The notes below the pieces were generated by a model, which was given only the letters and a program-made list of their open reading frames with translations, was not told the DNA's origin and searched no databases. A stretch of 64,000 bases of DNA. Origin: Haematococcus lacustris. Lineage: Eukaryota > Chlorophyta > Chlorophyceae > Chlamydomonadales > Haematococcaceae. Shown piece by piece: positions 34,435 to 47,315 of this stretch. How positions within the stretch are numbered: the first letter of the stretch is position 1; every line of letters starts with the position of its first letter. The stretch lies in assembly GCA_030144725.1 (NCBI GenBank), contig JASKMD010000019.1, positions 59,596-123,595 of the forward strand, in the 5' to 3' direction. Both the position numbers and the translations under genes were made by a program.

Positions 34435-37400
34435 GCACACACACACGCACACACACATGGAGATTGCGGTGAGCGCATCACATGGCGATGAACGCTGGAC
34501 AGCTCAATAATGCACAGCAAAGCCAACTGGGCCATAGGCAGCTTGCAAGAGGTTGCTGGGTGATGTCATCCATTTCATCAACCTAGCAGGACTACAGCCC
34601 AAGGACCTACCACAGTGTGCCCCTACCTGCCTCCTGCCAGCTGTCTGCTCACCCCCGTCATACTGGTAGCTGAGGAAGAAGTCTGAACCGCCCCAGCCTG
34701 TGAGGCGCAGCGCCTGGGTAGGCCCGGTCCAGTGCACTGCCAGGCTGCGGGTCGTGATGGCACCTGCCGGCAAGTTGCTGGGGCTGATGACCTGCGGGGC
34801 GCACCCGGCAATGGCAAGGTGAGGTGGCAGGCTGGGCAGAGGAGGAAGAGCACGTCAGCTAGTGTCAACTCACTGGGTAGCTGGCCAGGCCCATTCTGTA
34901 GATTTGTGGGCTGCTGAAGCACCTGGCGGGGGCAAGCAGGGCAAGCAGGGGCAGTGGGAGCAGTGGAAGGCCCAGGGTGACGTTGCAACTGGGACCTTCA
35001 GGCTGTGACTGTCATCAGCATAGCTGACCAGGAGACACTGAAACGAACATGTCTAAGGTGCTAGGGTAGGATCGCAGACTGACATGATGTCACCACCGGT
35101 GCCGTCGTCATTGAATGCTGCGTAGAAATCGCTTTGACCACTCATGACGCAGGACCTGAAGGAGGAGGACAGACAGCAAGTGCAGCCCTAGACGGTGTCA
35201 AAGATATGCTGCTGCTGAGACTAATGTGGCATTAGGGCAAGGCGTAGGGATAATGGGACCTCAAAGGGCATCACAGCAATGGTTACTCCCGCATGCTCCG
35301 CACGCACCCGTCACCATAGTCAGCGACCTGCAAGGGGAGACAGCAGCAGCAGCAGCAGCTGGGTTGGGGGCTATACATGCCATACCACAGCTCCACTTCA
35401 ATTCCCTGGCTAGCGCATGATCATTTTTGCTGAGGGGCACACTGCTGGCAGTGTCACAGCAGAAGCGCCGCCTCACCTGACCAGACGAGTCGTAGGCGCC
35501 GCTGTGGCGCACTGCGCAAAGCACACAGGCGCATGAAAACACTGGTCAGGCCCTGGCCCTGTCAAAAGACCCACGGTGCAACACCTTCTGCCTGCTGCCT
35601 CATGTCTGCCCCACAACACAGAAGCACCAGGACTGATCTGAAGAAGGCTAGTTGATGATTGCACGCATGGAGCAGCAGTACAAGGACAGTGAGGGGCCCA
35701 CTGTGGTTCGCCCCCCGGCTGCCCTGCGCTGCGCCACAATCAGCGTGCAACAACATGCATTTTGGTAGGCCAGACTACATTGCTAGGCCTTCCAAGGCTG
35801 GGCAGGGCAAAAGTGAGGCCCGGGCTGAGTTTGAGAGTCTCAGGCGATGTCTCAGACTCTGATAGATGTCTTCAGGTGCCACTGCACTGGCCAAGGTGCT
35901 GCCTGGCTCAGTCCCCAGCAGGTGGCTACCAGACCACTGTATTGCTCGTCATGCAATGCAAGGTGCATAGTCATATCAAGCAGGAGCTGTGGTAAAGGAC
36001 ACACTGGCATACAGCAACTATCCCTGCTGGGTGCCTACAGCCAGTGTAGCTGCTCCCACCTGTCAGCTGCATGTCTAGATGCTGCTGCAGCAACCAGGCC
36101 AGGAGGGGCATGGGGTGTGACAGTGGAGTTGATAATGCAGAGCTGAGCAGGGGCAAGGCTGCGCCACCGCCAGCCTTGCCTCGAGGGTGCCAGGCTCCAC
36201 ACTAACCAGCCTGCCCCTCTCCCAGTCGTAACAGAAAGACTCACAGTTGTAGTTGTGACCCATCTCATGCAAGGTGGTGCCAGCATAACAATTTCCGTGC
36301 ATGTTGATCCACCGACCCCCGAGGGCTGCAGGCAGCAGCAGCGCACGCAATCAGATCAAAGTACCTGCACACCCCGACCAAGTGGAGTCCTTGACACATC
36401 CATGCACATAGCAGGCACGTGCAAGCAGAAGGCAGCTCCCCTTTTGCCAGGGTATGGCTGATCACCCTGACTTGCGGCGCTGCAAGGTGGTGGGTGGGTG
36501 GTGAGTGGGTAGGCTTGCCAGCTAGACTAGCTGCCTGGCCCTCAGCGCACCTGCCATGCCCAGCCACTTGCAGGAAGGGAAGGTGATCTGCTGATCCTGC
36601 AGGTCATACAGCTGCAGAGCAACAACAAGAGTGTGTGTGTGTGGGTGGGTGGCACCATAGAGCTGTACACCATTCACTACTAGTGACAACGTGCTGGCTC
36701 CTTGTCGTGCACTTCTCCGCCCAGGAAGCCTCCACTCCATGTTAAGCAGCAGGTGTTTGATTTGCATGTCAAGGTGCAGGTGCTGTTAGTCTTCATGGAT
36801 TAGGTGGCGTAGCTCACCACATGGTCAAAGCTGTTGAGGTCATAAGTGGTGGCTAATGCTGCGTCGGAGGCGTCGCGCACCACGCTGAACAGGTCACCAC
36901 AGCTGCATGCAAGCCAGGCATTGAGGGCTGATGTTGCAGGCCAGCGCCGTGGGTGTGCTCACAGCTGTGCTGTTCATAAGTTGGTGTGATCGCAAGATGG
37001 CAGTATGCAATGATAGCAGCATGCAGTAGCAACCAGAAGAACTTCAAAAGGCAGTGGCTGCAGTGCATGTTGTGGGTTGCGTTTGCCTCACGTCTGGGTG
37101 CGCGCGGGGCATGCCAGGTTTACATCATCTGTGATGGTCACACCGCCTCCCAGAGTGATGCCGTTCCATGTGCATGTCGACAGCATGGTGTTCACGCCGG
37201 TGAAGTCGCTGGCGTTCATGGTAGCAGTCCAGGCCTGCAGCAAGCCATGCTGGTCGTGTTTGTGTACATGCAGCAGGCGACTATGATTCCAGCAACATGG
37301 AATAATAACTACACGTCACTGTTGTAACCCCACACTGCCTACAACAGCAGTTGACCCTGACACAAGGCGTGAATAAGGCATGCACATGACTCACCGCCTT

Positions 37401-38104
37401 GCTGCACGTTGCCCCAGAGCCGGCCCAGCAGCCAGCAGGGAACTTGGGGCGCACCACCAACACCTTGAGGCCTGGCAGCACCGCAGTGGCTTGACGGCGA
37501 GCGCCTTGCTCCGGCACTCTTAGGTCACCCGCACTGGACTTGCTCTTTACTGCATATGCCTGTGCATCTGGGACGTTGAATCGGTTGGCCCAATAAGAGG
37601 TGGCAGCCGCCAGCATGGTGACCGCGGTGGCTGTGACCCTGACTGGAAAGTTGGGGTCGCTGCAGCGGCAGCAGAAGGCCAATGGGCGTGGTCAGCAAAT
37701 TAGGGGGACAGCTGGAGGCAGGACAGGCAATGACCAGGGGCATCAGGTGACAGCAGCTCGTAGGGACAGCCTAAGTGTTGTTTGCTAGGCAGCAAGCCTC
37801 AGCTGCGCACCTGGTGCCCAGCACTTGCACCCGTGAGCCACTAGTCCAGAGCTGCTGGCCACTGAAGTCGTCCCAGTTGGTGAGGGTAAGAGTGCGTGTC
37901 AGCTGTTGGCCGGAAGGGCCTGTGCATCAGGTGTGGAGACCAGTCCAGACAATCACAGAAGGCACTGGCACTCAGAGCTAGAGAAGTCATGACACCTGTA
38001 ACCCTGGGCCGGTTCAACAGAAGGCAGCTTACTTTGGCCTGCGGTAGTGCGCAGGAAGGCATGCAGCTTGCCCGGCTCCGCGTCCACCGCCAGCTCAAGC
38101 GTAC
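32970..38104 (-). CDS. Gametolysin-like M11 zinc metalloprotease with lectin-like C-terminus
   Basis: Secreted peptidase family M11 (gametolysin), whose known members cleave algal wall glycoproteins. Exons with consistent phase: 38104-38033, 37919-37811, 37659-37395, 37234-37092, 36902-36818, 36611-36551, 36325-36245, 35511-35477, 35327-35308 (20 nt) and 35155 onward. The splice of exons 7 and 8 builds the zinc motif HEMGHNYNLRHS (HExxHxxxxxH), split by a 733-bp intron; the next gives YGDGSCVMSG. Further likely exons encode LLVSYADDS (~35030), SDFFLSYQYDG (~34680), AVLLVHQDPFI (~34290) and VVRIKSMSEDRSSVTVDVC (~33800), as in M11 C-termini. Last come beta-trefoil-like pieces: YLRLRTIADPTWCLAV (~33550), DGCTATDNWSLW (~33310) and NKATGWCMDASL (~33060). 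The exact 3' end and the lectin exon joins are uncertain. The probable first exon is at 48.6-48.8 kb. Confidence 0.8.
34405..34457. repeat. (CA)n / (GCAC)n microsatellite
   Basis: Alternating gcac and ac repeats within an intron of the M11 gene, a potential Z-DNA-forming tract. Confidence 0.9.
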
Positions 38105-38207
38105 CTGTAGAAGAGCGCATGAGCAGGACATGGGTAGCACACTGCATGCTCCTAATAGGCGTGGCATTGCGAGGCTACTTGCTTGCTTGCTTGCGAGCCT
38201 GCTTGCA

Positions 38208-38214
38208 CATCAAA
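38208..38214. other. Left target-site duplication of element A (catcaaa)
   Basis: The 7-bp word catcaaa directly precedes the left terminus of element A and recurs directly after the right terminus at 48592-48598. Confidence 0.75.
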
Positions 38215-40726
38215 CAATCAGGTCTCCCGGTGAAAAGTACCCAAATAGTACCTTTTTTGTTCGCAGGGAAAGGGGTACATTTGCCCAACCGCCAACCGCC
38301 CACTCCGCCCTGCCTGCCCGCTCTGCCCGTCCTCCGTCGAGGATTGTTGCTGCAGTGAAGAGGGCATCAGCAGGATGTTTGCAGCGCTATTAGAAGCGAC
38401 CCAGATGCAGCGCCATTAGTAGCGACCCAGCTGCAGGGCCTTCAATGCGATCCAGCAAGGGCTTAAGAAACGCACCTAAACGGCGTGGTTAGCACCCACC
38501 AGCTCGTAACGCAGAGCCTCAGGCTGACCAGGACAATGCCCCAGAGCCACCCGCATTAACGAATGTAAGCTCGTGGCTGTGTGCCTAGTTCAGTTTAGTC
38601 CTCAGTTCCGAGCTCGCATTTTCGAGTCCGGGCATTTCCAAGTATACACAAGGAGCGACGAACAATACAAGACGCAGCAAGGACGCAGCAACTGCGGTAC
38701 ACAAGTGTATATGCTGCAGTGCATGAACAACAGCAGGCTGCAGTGCATGAGCAGCAGCAACAGGCTGCAGTGCATGAGCAGCAGCAGGCTTCAATGCATG
38801 AGCAGCAGCTGCAGGCTGCAGTGCATGAGCAGCAGCAGCAGGCTGCAGTGCATGAGCAGCAGCAGCAGTCTGGAGGACATGTGCTGCAGTGCACACGGTA
38901 AGTGGCTATCCCTTGCAACTATGTGGCTTTATATACCTAGTCTGACCGCTAGCATGCCCTTGTTTGCTGCAGGTTGTAATGGCCACACCCATCCCCCTTT
39001 CCCACTACCACCACTGGCCCCTCCCCCCCCCTTCCCTATATGCCCACCCCCTCCCAACCCGTCAACAAACTCCCCACGCCCAGCCCAGCCTCAGTTTAAT
39101 GGTACCCTCCTTTCCCATTTCCCCTCCCCTCCCCTCCCCAGAGTAGCCATGAGCAGCCGCTAGGAGGAGCAAAGAGCAGCAGCCAGGAGCAGCAGCCAGG
39201 AGCAACAGCCAGGAGCAGCAGCCAGGAGCAGCAGCCAGGAGCAGCCAGGAGCGGCAGCTGAGCCCAACCTTATGACATGTCCATGACCTGACCTTATGAC
39301 ATGTCCATGCACCACCTCCCCAGCCCCTCCCCTCCCCTCCCCGCAGCCATGAGCCATCTCCATGAGCAGCACCCATGAGCAGTACCCAAGAGCAGATGCA
39401 AAAGCAACAAGCAGGAGGCGCTTGGAGCGGCAGCCAGGACTTCCGGTGAGTGCACATGCTGATGTGGTGTCAGCCTAACCTGCTTGATTATGGTCATGCA
39501 TGTCCTTATTCAACTGCTTGCTGGCTGATGTTTGCTTGCAGTTGTCGATAGCTGGGGCATGACAAGAGTAGCATGGCTTGGTGATTGCAAGCAAGGCGGT
39601 AGCGGCGTAGGGCAGCAACCAACAAGGAGCCAGCAAGGATCGTACCCTCCCCGTACCCCGTACCCCTCCCCCATCCCACCACCACCACTTCCGAGCCTGC
39701 CACCCCGAGCCTGCCACCTTCCTCCCCTCTCCTCTCCCCCACCCCACGGCACCTAGCAGCCCTTGGAGTAGCAGCCTGGAGCTGGTAGCAGACAGCAGAC
39801 AGCATGGAGCGGGCAGCATGGAGCGGGCAGCATGGAGCGGGTGATGCTGCCAGTGGTAACGGTGCTGCATCTAGTGCTGTTGTTGTTGCTGCTGCTTGAG
39901 CTGCTGAGCAGCCTAGTAGTAGCAACCAACCCAGTTTGGGGACATGGGGCAGGGGCAGCAAGTCACCTCCTTCCCCCCCTCCCCTCACCCTCACCCCACG
40001 GCTCACGCTGCAGCCCCTTCCCTACCCCACCCAGCAGCCCTTGGCGTACCAGCTTGGAGCGACAGGGATAGGTGCACCTAGCAGCAAGCTCTGCTGCTTA
40101 TGGAGCATGGCCGGCTGCTTGTCTGGCTGCGGCACATGATTGTTGTGTGCAAGGAGGCATTTGGTGAGCCTGAGCCGCATGGTGAGGCTGAGTCAGGGCA
40201 GCTGCAGCAGTCATTGCAGTTAGGGCGGTTGTTCAATATCAAACAACACATGCAAAGGCTACACATACAAGGCTAAGGGCATGCACATGAGCTATGAGGG
40301 CAGGGGCACAACTTACCACTTGTACCACCCTTGTAATCCCTTGTAACATGGTGGCCATGTAATGTTATCCAACTAGTTATGTAATTCCTAACCGTTGAGA
40401 GCTAACCTAACTAGACTTCCAGAGTCACCTGGTCCCAACCTATGCATACCATGCATGTAACCAGCCGCGTCCCTAGGTGCCTATCTCCTGGTTGGAATAG
40501 TAGCGCTTTGCTAAAGCCCAGGCCAAATAGGAAGGGCCGCGCCTAGCCAAGCCTTTCTAGCCTAAACACTGCTAGCACCGCCCTGCCTCCTAGCCAACAC
40601 AACTGCTGTGGTACAATTTGATGTAGGCCAACACAGTTGGTGGGGTTGATGTCAGCCAACACAGTTGATGTCAGCCAACACGACTACCGTAGTGACTGTG
40701 GCACACTGTGGACACCACCCCCCGCC

Positions 40727-41260
40727 ATGCAAAGGGGGGTATGTAGCAGGTGGCTACCAGGTTTGCAACATAAGCGCATCACCGCGTGGTGGTGTTGTCC
40801 ATACAATGGGGCATGTGGCGCACCACACCCTAGCATGTGGCTGGATCTGGTGAGCCTCCACTATAGGCACCGTCCGTAGTCCAGCTAGCTGTGACACGTT
40901 GGGTGCGGATCACTGCCAGGCCTGCACTTGCTAGGCATGACCGTGATGCATACATGCAAAGGGGGTATGTAGAAGGTGGCTACCATGTTTTGCAGCATTA
41001 GCGCATCACCGCGTGGTGGTGTTGTCCATACAAGGGGCATGTGGCGCACCACACCCTAGCATGTGGCTGGATCTGGTGAGAGCCTCCACTATAGGTACCG
41101 TCCGTAGTCCAGCTAGCTGTGACACATTGGGTGTGGATCACTGCCAGGCCTGCACTTGCTAAGCATGGCCGTGATGCATACATGCAAAGGGGGTATGTAG
41201 CAGGTGGCTACCACGTTCGCAGCATTAGCGCAAGACCGCGGGGTGGTGTTGTCCATACAA
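40727..41260 (+). repeat. ~228-bp tandem repeat in element A
   Basis: Units start at atgcaaagg 40727, 40954 and 41182. Each contains gcgcatcaccgcgtggtggt and tgtccatacaagggg. Related units (225 bp) lie at about 45630-46170 in element C, so the repeat belongs to the transposon family. Confidence 0.85.
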
Positions 41261-44070
41261 GGGGCGTAAGTATTATATGTGATTGCGATACATTGCTCAT
41301 GACCACCACTGTCACCAATACATCTTCATCTTACATCTTCATCATTACATCTTGACCATTCACTGCTTACAAATCATGGTGTGTGGCATGGAATTGAACG
41401 GAAGCTCAGGACAGCCATGCTGCTTATTGCTGATACAGGGCTGCATTGCCACACATACAACCTGCTGTCCATGCATGCTGCTCATGGACTACAACCTGAT
41501 GCTGCTGCTTATCCACTGCAGCACATGCACTACAGCCTGCTGCTGCTGCTCATGCACTGCAGCCTAGGCGGTGGCTGTGTTGTGGCGGGTAGGGGGAAAA
41601 TGGAAGGGAAGAGGAGGTGCCCGTCAGACCTGCAACCAAGGGACGTGCACGTGAGGGAGGGGGATCAGGGCTGGGTATTGGGTGTCAGTCACTTACTGGC
41701 AGGCAATTGGCCATTTATAAGAAGGGTTGGGGAGAAGTGGGAGAAGAGGGAGAAGTGAGGGTAGGCAGGAAAGGGAGATGACGAATGAGAGGGGGCAGGA
41801 AGAAGAGGGAGAAGAGGGGGCTTGCTCCTAGCTGCTGGGTAGGGTAGGGAGGTCGGGGGTAGGGAGGTAGGGGAGGGAGGTGAGGGGGAGATGAGGAGGA
41901 CGAAGTGGGGGCGCAGGAGACTGGGAGGTGTTGGTAATGGTACAGGGTAGGATTAGGGGGAAGGGGCCAAGGAATAGGAGTGTGCTTGTTAGACCTGCAG
42001 CAAGCAAGAGGCATGCTTGTTATCAACAATCAAGGACATGCATCACTAGAGGTGGGCAGGCTGGCCAAACACGCCAGCAACGCCTGGCTGCCGCTCCTGG
42101 CTGGGCTGGGGACGAGGCAAGGGCGGAAGCGGAACTGGGCGTTTCACCTACCACAACATTAAGGTGACATCACAACATTAACATAAGAACACAACACAAC
42201 AGCAATGTTGGCTCATGCTCAAGGCTGTTGCCAGACTGCTGGCAAGCATGGAGGCATGGCTGCAACAGCCTATGCTAGCGCCACACACCTGCTGCCTTGA
42301 CCTGGGCAATCAACATGTCATGGACATGTCATAAGGTTGGGCTCAGCTGCCGCTCCTGGCTGCTCCTGGCTGCTGCTCCTGGCTGCTGCTCCTGGCTGTT
42401 GCTCCTGGCTGCTGCTCCTGGCTGCTGCTCCTTGCTCCTCCTAGCGGCTGCTCACGGCTACTCTGGGGAGGGGAGGGGAGGGGCAATGGGGAAGGAGAGT
42501 ACCATTAAACTGGGGCTGGGCTGGGCGTGGGGAGTTTGTTGACGGGTTGGGAGGGGGTGGGCATATAGGGAAGGGGGGGGGAGGGGCCAGTGGTGGTAGT
42601 GGGAAAGGGGAATGGGTGTGGCCATTACAACCTGCAGCAAACAAGGGCATGCTAGCGGTCAGACTAGGTATATAAAGCCACATAGTTGCAAGGGATAGCC
42701 ACTTACCGTGTGCACTGCAGCACATGTCCTCCAGCCTGCTGCTGCTGCTCATGCACTGCAGCCTGCTGCTGCTGCTCATGCACTGCAGCCTGCTGCTGCT
42801 GCTCATGCACTGCAGCTGCTGCTCATGCATTGCAGCCTGCTGCTGCTGCTCATGCACTGCAGCCTGCTGCTGCTGCTCATGCACTGCAGCCTGCTGTTGC
42901 TCATGCACTGCAGCATATACACTTGTGTACCGCAGTTGCTGCGTCCTTGCTGCGTCTTGTATTGTTCGTCGCTCGTCGTGTATACTTGGAAATGCCCGGA
43001 CTCGAAAATGCGAGCTCGGAACTGAGGACTAAACTGAACTAGGCACACAGCCACGAGCTTACATTCGTCAATGCGGGTGGCTCTGGGGCATTGTCCTGCA
43101 ATCAGGTCTCCCATGAGGACCTCCCCCTGTGGGGGGGAGGCCACTATACTGTTACAGGGGGACCTTCCAACCGCCCAACCGCGTCCCGCCCGCTGTACTG
43201 CGCCACCTCTCTGGGCACCTTTGCGTACCTGTGCGCTCGCACTGCACGCGTGCTAGGAATGCTTACAGTGCTATTGCTAGGTTGTGCAGCGTGGGCCGCA
43301 GCGCTGGCAGCATCAATTGCCACCACGCTGGATGCGACAAGCTCAGCCACCACAGCAGAAACATCAGCAGGAACAGCAGCTGGCGAGCAGCCCGTTACCG
43401 CAGACGGAGTGCAGAGCGTAGTATGCGCAGAACCTGAGCCTGCAACCCCAGCACTTCGAACATCAAGCCTCGCACCCCGCACCCCGCACCTCGCATCTCG
43501 GCCCTCGCATGGCACCTCGCATGGCACCTCGCATCTCGCACCTGGTGCTCTGCAGGACAGTAGCGCAAGAGCCAGGAGGTGCAGCCAAGGGAAGCAGCTA
43601 GGCAGCGCAGCAAGGAGCAGCAAAGAGCAGCAAGGAGCAGCGAGGAGCAGTTGGAAGCGGCATTAAAGAGCGGCAACAATGAGCCGGCACCCTTCCCAAC
43701 CCCTCCACCACCACCCTCGCCCCACATCCACCCTAATATCCCCCGCACATACCCCCACCCTGCAGATAGTGAGTGGCTCGCTTTTGCAGTTGTGTGGTTA
43801 AATGTGCCTAGCCCTTACCACATGCATGAAGTTCTTTGCTGCAGGGTTATATGGTCACAACCATCCTCTTTCCCACAACCACCACACTCACCTCGCTCTC
43901 GCCCTCTTTCGCCACAATGCAACACCCTCTACCTATCTTGCAGCCTGGAGCAAGCCCTCCCACCCTTCCCTCAAGCACCACCACCATCACCACCACCACC
44001 ACCACCTCCCAAGCCCCTCCCCTCCCCAGACCCTCCCCTCCCCAGACCCTCCCCTCCCCTCCCGTCCCCC

Positions 44071-44200
44071 TACCCTACCCTACCCTACCCTACCCTACCC
44101 TACCCTACCCTACCCTACCCTACCCTACCCTACCCTACCCTACCCTACCCTACCCTACCCTACCCTACCCTACCCTACCCTACCCTACCCTACCCTACCC
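44071..44200 (+). repeat. (CCCTA)n pentanucleotide array inside element C
   Basis: 26 tandem TACCC units, preceded by a C-rich cccctcccc stretch. It resembles a telomere repeat with one base missing, but the unit is 5 nt, so it is not a telomere array. Confidence 0.95.
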
Positions 44201-46734
44201 TCTTGAGCACTTGCGTTGAGCAAGTGTGCACCACAGCAGCCTCCCTCCCCCCGCAGCCATGAGCCATCTCCATGAGCAGCAACTAAGAGCATATGCAAAA
44301 GCAGCAAGTAGGAGGCGCTTGGAGTGGCAGCCAGGACTTTCGGTGAGTGCACATGCTGTTAGGGTGTCAGCTCAGCCTGCCAAACTCTGGTCATGCATGT
44401 CCTGCCATGGCTTGGTGATTGCAAGCATGTCATGCATGTCCTTATTCATCTGCTTGCTGGCTGATGTTTGCTTGCAGTTGTCGGATGCTGGGGCATGACA
44501 AGAGTAGCATGGCTTGGTGATTGCAAGCAAGGCGGTAGCGGCATAGAGCAGCAACCAACAAGGAGCCAGCAAGGACCGTACCCTCCCCGTACCCCGTACC
44601 CCGTACCCTCCCCTATCCCACCACCACCACTTCCAAGTCTGCCATCCACCTACCCTTCTCCCCTCTCCTCTCCCCCACCACGCACCTAGCTGCCTATGGA
44701 GTAGCAGCCTGAGCTAGTAGCATAGAGCAGGCAGCATGGAGCGGGCAGCATGGAGCGTGCAGCATGGAGCGGGTGGTGCTGCCAGTGGTGATGGTGCTGC
44801 TGCTAGTGCTGTTGTTGTTGTTGTTGCTGCTGCTGCTTGAGCTGCTGAGCAGCCTAGTAGTAGCAACCAACCCAGTTTGGGGACATGGGGCAGGGGGAGC
44901 AAGTCACCTACCTTCCCCCCTCCCCTTACCCTCACCCCACGGCACACGCTGCAGCCCCTTCCCTACCCCACCCAGCAGCCCTTGGCGTACCAGCTTGGAG
45001 CAACAGGGATAGGTGCACCTAGCAGCAAGCTCTGCTGCTTATGGAGCATGGCCAGCTGCTTGTCTGGCTGCGGCACATGATTGTTGTGTGCAAGGAGGCA
45101 TGCGGTGAGCCTGAGCCGCATGGTGAGGCTAAGTCAGGGCAGCTGCAGCAGTCATTGCAATTAGGGCGGTTGTTCAATATCAAACGACACATGCAAAGGC
45201 TACACATACAAGGACATGCACATGAGCTAGGAGGGCAGGGGCACAACTGACCACTTGTAACACCCTTGTAATTCCTTGTAACATGGTGGTCATGTAATGC
45301 TATCCAACCAACCGCTTATGTGATCCCTAACCGTTGAGAGCTGACCTAACTAGACTTCCAGAGCCACCTGGTCCCAACCTATGCATACCATGCATGTCAC
45401 CAGCCGCGGTTAGAATAGTAGCTCTTTGTTGAAGCCCAGGCTAAATAGCCAAGCCAAATAGGAAGGGCCGCGCCTAAGCCTAGACTTTCCAGCCTAAACA
45501 CTGCTAGCACCGCCCTGCCTCCTAGCCAACAGTTGGTGTGGTAGTTGTGGTGGCTGTGATGTCAGCCAACACAACTACCGCAGTGACTGTGGCACACTGT
45601 GACACCTCCCCGCCATACCACTAGCTCATTGCGCACCTACATACCTCGGCTATCACATTGGCAGCATGAGCGTATCACCACGTGGTGGTGGTGTCCATAC
45701 AAGGGGCATGTGGCGCACCACACGCTAACATATGGCTGGATCTGGCGAGCCTCCACTATAGGTACCGTCCGTAGTCCAACTGGCTGTGGCACATTGGGCG
45801 TGGATCACTGCCAGGCCTGCACTTGCTAGGCATGACCATGATGCATAGATGCAAAGGGGGTATGTAGCAGGTGGCTATCACGTTTGCAGCATGAGCGCAT
45901 CACCGCGTGGTGATGTTGTCCATACAAGGGGCATGTGGCGCACCACACCCTAGCATGTGGCTGGATCTGGTGAGCATCCACTATATGTACCATCCGTGGT
46001 CCAGCTAGCTGTGACACATTGGGTGTGTATCACTGCCAGGCTTGCACTTGCTTAGCATGACCGTGATGCATACATGCAAAGGGGGTTTGTAGCAGGTGGC
46101 TACCACATTTGCGGCCTTAGCGCATCACCGCGTGGTGGTGTTGTCCATACAAGGGGCGTAGGAATTGTTTGAGAAGAGGATACACGGATAATGGCCACCA
46201 CCGTTTTCTTCATTACATCTTGACCATTCACAGCTTACAAATCAAGTTGTGTGGCATGGAACTGAACGGAAGCTCATGACAGCTTTTTACAAGCTTTTGT
46301 ACCATGCAACATACTTCTCAGATGGGCTCAAAGTTGCTGCTGATTGCTAATACAAGACTGCACTGCCACACACCTACATCCTGCTGCTACTGTCCATGCA
46401 CTACAGCCTGCTGCTCTTGCTGCTGCTCATACGCCGCAACACACCTACATCCTGCTGCTCTTGCTGCTGCTCATGCACCGCAACACATCTACATCCTGCT
46501 GCTGCTGCTCATGCACTAAAACACATGCACTGCAGCATGCTGCTGCTGCTGCTCATGCACTGCAGCACACCTGCAGCCTGCTGCTACCTGCAGCCTGCAC
46601 TGCCACACACCTACAGCCTGCTGCTGCTGCCCATCCACTGCTGCTGTCGTCCTTGCCCATCCACTGCTGCTGCTGTTGCTCGTGCACTACAGCACATGCC
46701 GTGCTGCCTGTTGCTGCTGCTGCTCATGCACCAT

Positions 46735-47315
46735 GTGGGGCAGGGCTGGGAGGGGGTGGGGCAGGGCTGGGCAGGGAGGGGAGGGGCAACGCAAGGCTGG
46801 GAGGGGGTGGGGCATGGCTGGGAGGGGGTGGGGCAGGGCTGGGAGGGGGTGGGGCAGGGCTGGGAGGAGGTGGGGCAGGGCTGGGCAGGGAGGGGAGGGG
46901 CAAGGCAAGGCTGGGAGGAGGTGGGGCAGGGCTGGGAGGGGGTGGGACAGGGCTGGGCAGGGAGGGGAGGGGCAACGCAAGGCTGGGAGGAGGTGGGGCA
47001 GGGCTGGGAGGGGGTGGGACAGGGCTGGGCAGGGAGGGGAGGGGCAACGCAAGGCTGGGAGGGGGTAGGGCAGGGCTGGGATGGGGTGGGGCAGGGCTGG
47101 GAGGGGGTGGGGCAGGGTTATGCAAGGAGGGAAGGGGCAACGCAAGGATGGGATGGGGTCGGGCAGGGCTGGGCTGAGGCGGCGAGGGGCAACGTAAGGA
47201 TGGGATGGGGTGGGGCAGGGCTGGGCTGGGGTGGGGCAAGGCTGAAAGGGGGTGGGGCAGGGCCGGGCAGGGAGGGGAGGGGCAATGCAAGGCTGGGAGG
47301 GGTGGGGCAGGGCTG
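46735..47315 (+). repeat. G-rich ~21-bp minisatellite inside element C
   Basis: Tandem variants of gctgggagggggtggggcagg, interspersed with gggaggggaggggcaacgcaag. Multiple G-runs of 3-5 nt on the plus strand make it strongly quadruplex-prone. Long frames on both strands here are repeat artefacts. Confidence 0.9.

Noticed and set aside
44071..44200. Internal telomere
   Set aside because: The unit is CCCTA (5 nt), not CCCTAA, and it lies inside a transposon.
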